A DNA stretch of 11,662 bases. It comes from CBFGTV01 sp965652145. Lineage in GTDB: Bacteria; Bacillota; Clostridia; Peptostreptococcales; Natronincolaceae. The notes under the pieces were generated by a model. The model was not told the DNA's origin. It made no database searches and saw only the letters and a list, made by a program, of their open reading frames with translations. Numbering within the stretch: the first letter of the stretch is position 1; each line of letters starts with the position of its first letter. This document shows positions 6,277-11,662 of the stretch, piece after piece. The position numbers were made by a program, and so were the translations under genes. The stretch is from the NCBI GenBank assembly GCA_965652145.1, contig CBFGTV010000096.1:1-11662 (forward strand), written 5' to 3'.

Positions 6277-7418
6277 GTCAGAAAGTGGATATTAAAGACA
6301 TGAATGAGATATTGGAAAAGACTATCAGTGCTATTGAAGAGAGTAAAGAGGCTGTCTTTGAAATAGCAGAGAGCGCCCGTAAAGAGTGTAGCATTCTGAA
6401 GAAGCAACTTTCTGATATCAAGCTAAGGATTCAGTCTGTAATGAAGGAGGTTGAAAGACAGGAGGCTGCAGAAAAAAGCAGTCGTAAACGATTGCTGGAG
6501 GTTAGCAAAGACTTTTCTCGATATCGGGAAAATGATATTAGAAGGGCCTACGAGAGAGCAAATGAGCTGCAGATTCAACTGATCATCAAAAGACAAGAGG
6601 AATGTGACTTGATCAGACAGCGAACTGAGCTGGAAATGAGGTATAAGCATTCTGAAGACATTCTAAGAAAAGCTGAAGACATTACCTCAAAAATTGGCGT
6701 TGTTATGGAGTATCTGGGGGGGAATCTAAAGGACTTTACCAACACCCTTGAAGATATACAGCAGCGGGCTGTGGTGGGAAGAAGAATAATACAGGCCCAG
6801 GAGGAGGAGCGGCATCGGGTGGCAAGGGACATCCATGACGGGCCGGCACAATCTTTAGCTAACTTAACAATAAAGGCAGAGGTGTGTGAAAAGTTAATTG
6901 ATATAGATCAGGATAGGGCAAAACATGAACTGCAGGATTTAAGAAACGTACTAAGGGACAGTATCAAGGATATACGTAAAATAATTTATAATTTAAGGCC
7001 CATGTCATTGGATGATCTGGGTTTTATTCCTACGGTGCAAAGATACATTGAAGGCTTTCAGGAGGATACCAAAATTCCAGTAGATTTTATTATTTTATCC
7101 CGCAGACCCATGGAAGACCCTGTAAAAAACCTAGCTATTTTTAGAATCATTCAAGAGGCTCTGAATAATATTCGAAAGCATGCCAAGGCCCAAAGTGTAA
7201 AAATTAAATTAGAAATATCCAATCAAAATATACAATTAACCATTAGTGACGATGGTGTGGGATTTGATGCGGAGGCATCCAATGGAACCAGTGAAGGTGG
7301 GGGCTTTGGTCTATTAAATATTAGAGAAAGAGTCGAGCTGCTAGACGGTACTTTACAAATAAAGAGTGCGCCCAATAAGGGGACGAGGATTTATGTGAAT
7401 TTAAATAACTTTGAGTAG
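6273..7418 (+). CDS. degS: DegS-type sensor histidine kinase, cytoplasmic
   Basis: Autophosphorylates on histidine and passes phosphate to the DegU-type regulator encoded next. The 381 residues are close to B. subtilis DegS (385). Residues about 5-165 are a long charged coiled coil that acts as the sensor region. There is no signal peptide or membrane segment, so it works in the cytoplasm, as DegS does. The HisKA_3 domain begins near 177, with the phospho-acceptor His188 in ARDIHDGPAQS. The ATP-binding domain follows at about 280-378: N box EALNNIRKHA (295-304), ISDDGVGF (324-331) and the glycine lid GGGFGLLNIRERV (342-354). The start ATG 6273 follows GGGGTGA and overlaps the stop of a short upstream frame. 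The signal sensed is not evident; three cysteines (39, 111, 205) are in or near the sensor region. Confidence 0.93.
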   Translation: MSQKVDIKDMNEILEKTISAIEESKEAVFEIAESARKECSILKKQLSDIKLRIQSVMKEVERQEAAEKSSRKRLLEVSKDFSRYRENDIRRAYERANELQIQLIIKRQEECDLIRQRTELEMRYKHSEDILRKAEDITSKIGVVMEYLGGNLKDFTNTLEDIQQRAVVGRRIIQAQEEERHRVARDIHDGPAQSLANLTIKAEVCEKLIDIDQDRAKHELQDLRNVLRDSIKDIRKIIYNLRPMSLDDLGFIPTVQRYIEGFQEDTKIPVDFIILSRRPMEDPVKNLAIFRIIQEALNNIRKHAKAQSVKIKLEISNQNIQLTISDDGVGFDAEASNGTSEGGGFGLLNIRERVELLDGTLQIKSAPNKGTRIYVNLNNFE

Positions 7419-7430
7419 GGGGGAACCTTT

Positions 7431-8075
7431 GTGAAAATCATTAAAGTATTGATTGTAGATGATCATTCATTAGTCAGACAAGGTTTAAAGCAAATTTTAG
7501 AGCTGGAAAAGGATATTAAGATTATAGGACAGGCTGGTGATGGGGAAGAAGCAATTACCAAGGTTCAACAGCTGAAGCCCGATGTCGTTTTACTGGATAT
7601 TAACATGCCAAAGCTCAATGGAATACAGACCCTTCGCAGGTTGAAGGACATTGACAAGACCATCAAGGTTATTATGTTGACCTTTCATGAAGATCAGGAA
7701 TATCTTTACGAAACCATCAATTTGGGCGCCAATGGATATGTTTTAAAGGATTCAGAAAGCGAAAGCCTAATTCAAGCCGTAAGGGATGTATACAAAGGAT
7801 CATCCTACATACAACCCAGCCTGGCAACAGGACTGGTTAAGGAATTTAACCGAGGTCAGCAGGAAAACAGTAAAGAGAGTAAGCTGACTCGAAGAGAGTA
7901 TGAAGTATTAACGCTGATTGCAGAAGGGTTAAATAATAAGGAAATTGCCTGCGGATTATTTATTAGTGAGAAGACAGTTAAAAATCACGTTTCCAATATT
8001 TTCAAGAAAATTGAAGTGAATGATCGAACCCAGGCTGCAATATATGCCTATAAGCATAATATTAAAAAAATATAA
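7431..8075 (+). CDS. degU: DegU-type response regulator (NarL/FixJ family)
   Basis: DNA-binding transcription regulator activated by phosphate from the kinase just upstream. The receiver domain is residues 1-120, with the acidic pair Asp10-Asp11, phospho-acceptor Asp56 (VVLLDINMP; B. subtilis DegU also uses Asp56), Thr84 and Lys106. The LuxR-type helix-turn-helix is residues about 152-208: LTRREYEVLTLIAEGLNNKE and then SEKTVKNHVSNIFKKI. At 214 residues it is a little shorter than B. subtilis DegU (229). The GTG start at 7431 is seven bases after TAGGGGGG, which overlaps the kinase stop; the 12-base gap shows one operon. In B. subtilis this pair controls exoenzymes, motility and competence; the targets here cannot be read from the window. 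No terminator hairpin follows directly. Confidence 0.94.
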   Translation: MKIIKVLIVDDHSLVRQGLKQILELEKDIKIIGQAGDGEEAITKVQQLKPDVVLLDINMPKLNGIQTLRRLKDIDKTIKVIMLTFHEDQEYLYETINLGANGYVLKDSESESLIQAVRDVYKGSSYIQPSLATGLVKEFNRGQQENSKESKLTRREYEVLTLIAEGLNNKEIACGLFISEKTVKNHVSNIFKKIEVNDRTQAAIYAYKHNIKKI

Positions 8076-8103
8076 ATTTATTGTGTTGCCTCTCCAAAAC
8101 CTG

Positions 8104-8132
8104 TTGACAAAAAAATAAGAGAAATATATGAT
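8104..8132 (+). promoter_or_regulatory. Strong sigma-A promoter for the M18 aminopeptidase
   Basis: TTGACA (8104-8109, perfect -35) and TATGAT (8127-8132, five of six) are exactly 17 bases apart. Transcription should start near 8139, leaving a leader of about 90 bases. It is the best promoter in the window and shows that the aminopeptidase is not simply the third gene of the degSU operon. Confidence 0.8.
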
Positions 8133-8228
8133 GTAGATGTTTATATAAAAAAAATAATATGGGAATAATCACTTTTGAATAGACTAATCTTAATATATTT
8201 CCATAAAATATCTTGGGGAGGGTGTTTC

Positions 8229-9641
8229 ATGGCAGAGCAGGAACAAATATTACAGGAAAAATTATTTAAGAAGTTTGAAAGTGCCTGGGAGCTGCTTCAA
8301 CCAGGAGAAAAGGAAAAGGTTTTCTCCTTTGGTGAGACTTATAAGCACTTTATGGATCATGGTAAGACTGAAAGGGAATGTGTCAAACAAATTAAGAAAA
8401 AAGCCATAGAAAAGGGCTACATATCACTGGAAGAAGTAATTAATAGGGGCAAATTGGCAACGGGGGATAAAATATATGCCGAAAACCGAGGAAAGGCCAT
8501 TGCCCTTTTTGTCATAGGACAGGAAGCCTTAACGGCCGGTATGAAGGTGGTGGGGGCCCATCTGGATGCTCCCAGACTGGATTTAAAGGCCTTTCCTCTA
8601 TATGAAGAGGCTGGTTTGGCTCTGCTGAAGACCCATTACTATGGCGGCGTAAAAAAGTATCAGTGGGTGGCCATCCCCTTGGCCCTTCACGGAGTTATTA
8701 TCAAGCATGATGGAACAAAGCTTGAGATAGTCATAGGGGAAGAAGAATCAGACCCAGTATTTTATATATCAGACCTCTTGCCCCATCTGGCCAGCGAGCA
8801 GATGGCTAAAAAAATGAGTGAGGGCATTACGGGGGAAGACCTAAATGTTATTATTGGCAACATTCCCTATCAGTCTTCGGAAATGAAAAAGGCTGTTAAG
8901 CTGAATATACTTAAGCTCTTAAATGAAAAATATGGTATTACAGAAGAAGATTTCACCGTTGCAGAGCTGGAGATTGTTCCGGCAGGTAAATCAAGGGATG
9001 TAGGGATTGACAGAAGCATGATTGCTGCCCACGGTCACGATGATCGGGTGTGTGCCTTTGCAGCTCTGGAAGCTGTTTTAGAGCTTGTCTCCCCTGAAAA
9101 AACTGCTGTAGCTCTTTTTGTCGATAAGGAAGAGGTTGGCAGCATGGGTAATACAGGTATGGAATCTATGTTTTTTATGCACTGTGTCGCTGAATTATTA
9201 TCCCTTCAAGGTAAGGAAAGCTATGTAGCCCTTCAGCGATCCCTGAAAAATACCAAGGTATTGTCAGGAGATGTAACGGCTGGCTTCGACCCCAACTTTC
9301 CCGATGTTCTTGACAAGCGAAATGCATCCTATATTGGCAAAGGGGTCACCTTAACCAAATATACAGGGGTTCGGGGCAAGGGCGGTTCTAATGACGCCAA
9401 TGCTGAATTTCTAGGAGAGATTAGGGCTATATTTAACCGCCATAAAGTGGCATGGCAAATCGGAGAGTTGGGAAAGGTTGACCAGGGGGGTGGCGGCACC
9501 ATAGCCTATATTTTAGCCAACTATGGAGCTGAAGTGGTAGATTGTGGCACACCCATGCTGAGTATGCATGCCCCTATTGAATTAATCAGTAAGGTTGATT
9601 TATACATGACCTATCGGGCCTACGGCGCTTTTTTCCAATGA
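8229..9641 (+). CDS. M18 family zinc aminopeptidase
   Basis: Removes N-terminal amino acids from peptides; M18 enzymes are cytoplasmic dodecamers with two metal ions. The start ATG 8229 is seven bases after GGAGG (8217-8221) and gives 470 residues, the normal length. The in-frame start at 8175 has no ribosome binding site and is rejected. Metal and catalytic motifs are intact: GAHLDAPRLD with His111 and Asp113, AHGHDDRVCAF with Asp271/272, VDKEEVGS with the Glu301-Glu302 pair, SGDVTAGFDP with Asp348, and SMHAPIEL with His447. The YYGGVKKYQW segment (137-146) is also typical. It has its own strong promoter and a terminator, so it is a single-gene unit between degSU and the DegV-family gene. 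Residue preference cannot be told from sequence; relatives are annotated 'aminopeptidase 1'. Confidence 0.95.
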   Translation: MAEQEQILQEKLFKKFESAWELLQPGEKEKVFSFGETYKHFMDHGKTERECVKQIKKKAIEKGYISLEEVINRGKLATGDKIYAENRGKAIALFVIGQEALTAGMKVVGAHLDAPRLDLKAFPLYEEAGLALLKTHYYGGVKKYQWVAIPLALHGVIIKHDGTKLEIVIGEEESDPVFYISDLLPHLASEQMAKKMSEGITGEDLNVIIGNIPYQSSEMKKAVKLNILKLLNEKYGITEEDFTVAELEIVPAGKSRDVGIDRSMIAAHGHDDRVCAFAALEAVLELVSPEKTAVALFVDKEEVGSMGNTGMESMFFMHCVAELLSLQGKESYVALQRSLKNTKVLSGDVTAGFDPNFPDVLDKRNASYIGKGVTLTKYTGVRGKGGSNDANAEFLGEIRAIFNRHKVAWQIGELGKVDQGGGGTIAYILANYGAEVVDCGTPMLSMHAPIELISKVDLYMTYRAYGAFFQ

Positions 9642-9676
9642 TTTAAGTTAATGGTATGATCATTCCAGGATTTTAT

Positions 9677-9713
9677 GAAAGAAGACCTCCCCATGGGCGG
9701 GTTTTCTTCTTTC
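9677..9713 (+). terminator. Intrinsic terminator of the M18 aminopeptidase gene
   Basis: GAAAGAAGA (9677-9685) pairs with TCTTCTTTC (9705-9713) around a GC-rich inner stem (ACCTCCC-CATG-GGCGGGT, with one mismatch). The descending arm after GGGCGGG is the T-rich tail TTTTCTTCTTTC. Confidence 0.75.
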
Positions 9714-9802
9714 TACTGGAAATAAAAGAAAATTCAATCGATAAAAAGGAAATACTTACTTAATGTCGAATGTAGTGGGATAGCAAATAAGGAGGTAAGA
9801 GC

Positions 9803-10627
9803 ATGCAAATCATTACAGACAGTTCCTGTGATTTACCTAAGGAATATATTGAACGATACAATCTAATTGTTGTGCCATTAAATATTGAATTAGATGGAGA
9901 AACTTACCTTGATGGCCTTGAATTAACCCATTATGATTTTTATGAAAAAATTGCCCAGTCCCAAAACTTACCTAAAACCTCACAGCCATCACCACAACGA
10001 TTCATAGATGCTTTTATGGAGGGGGCAAAAAAGACAAAGGAAATTTTAAGTATACATTTGTCCTCTAAATTAAGTGGAACCTTTAGCTGTGCCCAGCTTT
10101 CAAAGGAAATTTCAGAGGCGAAGGTAGAAATATTTGATTCCCTGAGTGGCTCCATGGGGTTAGGGCTTCAGGTTTTGAAGGCCTGTCATATGGTAGAAGA
10201 AGGCTTTGAGTTAAACCATATTATTGAGAAGCTAAAGGAATATCGAGACCAAATGAAGGTATTGGTATATTTAGAAACCCTCGAAAATGCCGTAAAGGGT
10301 GGCCGGGTTAGCCGGGCAAAGGAAATGGTGGCTAACATGTTAAATCTTAAATTTATACTTCATGTTGAAGAAGGTTATGTGAAGGTACTCAAGGCTATTA
10401 GGGGGAAAAAACGTGCTATTAGCTTCATGCTTGAAAGAATTGCAGAAAAAAATGTTGACCTTAAGGATAAAATTGTAGGAATTACCCACTGTAATCGAAT
10501 CGAAGATGCTCTGGCTCTGAAGGAAGAAATAATCAAACGCTTTAGCCCCCAGGAAGTAATTGTTACCACAATGGGACCTGTTATTGGCACCCACTCCGGT
10601 GAAGGGGGACTTTTAATCTGCTACTAA
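9803..10627 (+). CDS. degV: DegV family fatty acid-binding protein
   Basis: DegV proteins bind one fatty acid in a pocket between two alpha/beta domains; some are FakB subunits that present the acid to the kinase FakA, but I see no FakA gene here. The 274 residues are close to family length. Signature segments are TDSSCDLP (5-12), TSQPSP (59-64) and SSKLSGTF (87-94), whose Ser/Thr contact the carboxylate, plus the hinge-side VKGGRVSRAK (164-173). The ATG 9803 is six bases after AAGGAGGT. The degV symbol rests on family and on lying near degSU, as in B. subtilis; genomes often carry several paralogues, so orthology is not certain. An aminopeptidase gene and a terminator separate it from degU, so it is transcribed on its own. 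Confidence 0.9.
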   Translation: MQIITDSSCDLPKEYIERYNLIVVPLNIELDGETYLDGLELTHYDFYEKIAQSQNLPKTSQPSPQRFIDAFMEGAKKTKEILSIHLSSKLSGTFSCAQLSKEISEAKVEIFDSLSGSMGLGLQVLKACHMVEEGFELNHIIEKLKEYRDQMKVLVYLETLENAVKGGRVSRAKEMVANMLNLKFILHVEEGYVKVLKAIRGKKRAISFMLERIAEKNVDLKDKIVGITHCNRIEDALALKEEIIKRFSPQEVIVTTMGPVIGTHSGEGGLLICY

Positions 10628-10670
10628 TCCAGCCTCCCTGGCGGTTGACCGGGGGTTGGATTTTTATTTT
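10627..10670 (+). terminator. Intrinsic terminator of the DegV-family gene
   Basis: ATCCAGCCTCC pairs with GGGGGTTGGAT (11 bp, two G-T pairs) and is followed by TTTTTATTTT. The tail runs into the last codons of the convergent cation transporter gene, so the two genes end back to back. On the minus strand there is no T run, so it serves the + strand gene. Confidence 0.88.
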
Positions 10671-11548
10671 CTACCCTTGTAACAAGGATTAACATGAATC
10701 AAGACATCCATTACCTCCTCCATTTCATTCATAATATGCTCCTTTGCCCGGGCAGCAGCACCATGGCCCTCTTCTACAGTAATGGTAGGGTTTACGCATA
10801 TTTTCATATCTACCATATACTTAGAACCATATTGTCTTACCTTAACATCTTGAATTTCCTCGACACCTTTGGCCTTAGAGGCGGCCTGTTTGATGGCCTC
10901 CAAAATTTTTTTATCCGGTGAAGTATCCATCAATCCCTTTATGGCATCAACATAAATCGAAACGGCTGTTCTTAATATCAAAATTGATACGATGATTCCG
11001 GCAAAGGGGTCCATAAAGGGATACCCAAAAATGGCTCCAGTAACGCCAATTAGCGTAGCAACAGAGGAAAAGGCATCAGAACGGTGATGCCAGGCATCGG
11101 CAATGACCGCAGTGCTCTTGATTCTTTTCCCGATTCTAACAGAATAATGATAAAGCCCTTCCTTGGCCAGGATGGATATAATTGCTACGTAGATAGCTGT
11201 AACCTGGGGCGGTGCAATATTACCGGAGCGTAAAATTTTAACTGCTTCATTTCCAATCCCCAGGGCAGTAACGAATAAAATGATGGCTAAAATTTTTGCA
11301 GTAACTGATTCCGCCTTATGATGGCCGTAGGGATGAGATTCATCCGGGGGAAGATGGGCTATTTTTAACCCCTGTAAGAGTATGATTGTTCCAAACAAAT
11401 CAGAGGCTGAATGAAAGGCGTCGGCCAGCAGGGCCGTACTGCCTGATAAATATCCTATAATTGCCTTTAAAATAGTTAAGATAATATTTCCAATAATGCT
11501 CACATAAGAGACCTTCTTGACCTCTCGATATCGCATTTTATCATCCAT
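10664..11548 (-). CDS. Cation diffusion facilitator (metal efflux transporter)
   Basis: Exports divalent metal ions such as zinc, iron or cobalt in exchange for protons, as a membrane dimer. From ATG 11548 it has 294 residues, normal for the family. That ATG is ten bases after AGAAGAGG; a TTG eight codons earlier lacks a ribosome binding site. About six membrane segments lie within residues 12-205. Transport-site residues are paired HxxxD motifs in TM2 (ADAFHSASD, His46 and Asp50) and TM5 (DAWHHRSD, His154 and Asp158). A His-rich SHPYGHHKAE (71-80) lies in the TM2-TM3 loop. Residues about 208-290 are the soluble C-terminal metal-sensing domain, with HGAAARAKEHI. HxxxD at both sites argues against the manganese DxxxD class, but the metal cannot be settled. 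It converges on the DegV-family gene. Confidence 0.94.
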   Translation of the reverse strand: MDDKMRYREVKKVSYVSIIGNIILTILKAIIGYLSGSTALLADAFHSASDLFGTIILLQGLKIAHLPPDESHPYGHHKAESVTAKILAIILFVTALGIGNEAVKILRSGNIAPPQVTAIYVAIISILAKEGLYHYSVRIGKRIKSTAVIADAWHHRSDAFSSVATLIGVTGAIFGYPFMDPFAGIIVSILILRTAVSIYVDAIKGLMDTSPDKKILEAIKQAASKAKGVEEIQDVKVRQYGSKYMVDMKICVNPTITVEEGHGAAARAKEHIMNEMEEVMDVLIHVNPCYKGRK

Positions 11549-11650
11549 ATGACACCATCCTCTTCTGACCAATTAAAATGATATCCAATGCCGCTCTTCA
11601 TATTATCTGAATACATTTCTTGAGATATGCAAATACTTTTAAGGAAGTTT

Positions 11651-11658
11651 AAGGAGGT
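11651..11658 (+). promoter_or_regulatory. Ribosome binding site for a + strand gene beyond the window
   Basis: AAGGAGGT is a near-perfect ribosome binding site three bases from the window end. The ATG at 11659 is too close to be used, so the start most likely lies just outside. The gene would be divergent from the cation transporter, with both promoters in 11549-11650, where I see no convincing -35/-10 pair. Confidence 0.6.
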
Positions 11659-11662
11659 ATGA

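Noticed and set aside
1..11662. tRNA, rRNA, riboswitch, insertion sequence, toxin-antitoxin, CRISPR or phage defence system
   Set aside because: No cloverleaf or conserved RNA motif, no long terminal inverted repeats, no regularly spaced repeats and no transposase, nuclease or defence domain could be seen.

Overview
This window looks like ordinary chromosome from a low-GC, Gram-positive, anaerobic Clostridia-type bacterium. An Alkaliphilus-like relative is my best guess, but I cannot prove it from sequence alone. The grounds are AT-rich DNA, strong AGGAGG-type ribosome binding sites, TTG and GTG starts, a DegS/DegU pair, a DUF896 (YnzC-type) small protein, a DegV-family lipid-binding protein and a separate CheW. 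I see no tRNA, rRNA, insertion sequence, phage gene or CRISPR array, and no gene-free stretch longer than 300 bases.

Layout, left to right. Bases 3-1430 (+) are the 3' part of a GAF-GGDEF-GAF diguanylate cyclase whose start lies outside the window; a clear terminator follows. Bases 1663-3186 (+) are a complete histidine ammonia-lyase (hutH) with no other hut gene beside it. A hairpin at 3201-3230 separates it from a convergent 94-residue protein (3263-3547, -). Back to back with that gene is a 271-residue single-pass membrane protein (3753-4568, +). The two divergent genes share a degenerate helical motif, and this pair is the least explained part of the window. Next come a DUF896 protein (4648-4824), two terminators in tandem, cheW (4994-5446), and an exported protein of unknown function (5608-6087).

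The second half opens with a two-component operon. A soluble DegS-type histidine kinase (6273-7418) is followed after 12 bases by its DegU-type regulator (7431-8075). A 16-codon upstream reading frame overlaps the kinase start as ATGA. A near-consensus promoter (8104-8132) then drives an M18 zinc aminopeptidase (8229-9641). A DegV-family protein (9803-10627) follows, and a convergent cation diffusion facilitator (10664-11548, -) ends the window. A strong ribosome binding site at the right edge announces another + strand gene just outside.

Functionally the region mixes signal transduction (cyclic-di-GMP synthesis, chemotaxis coupling, DegSU control) with housekeeping metabolism (histidine breakdown, peptide turnover, metal efflux). 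Most genes appear to be single transcription units set apart by terminators; only degS-degU is clearly an operon. I found no convincing new defence or mobile system. The most useful leads are the paired repeat proteins at 3263-4568 and the coupled leader reading frame before degS. Several starts were chosen from ribosome binding site placement (hutH, the 94-residue protein, cheW, the aminopeptidase, the membrane protein and the cation transporter).
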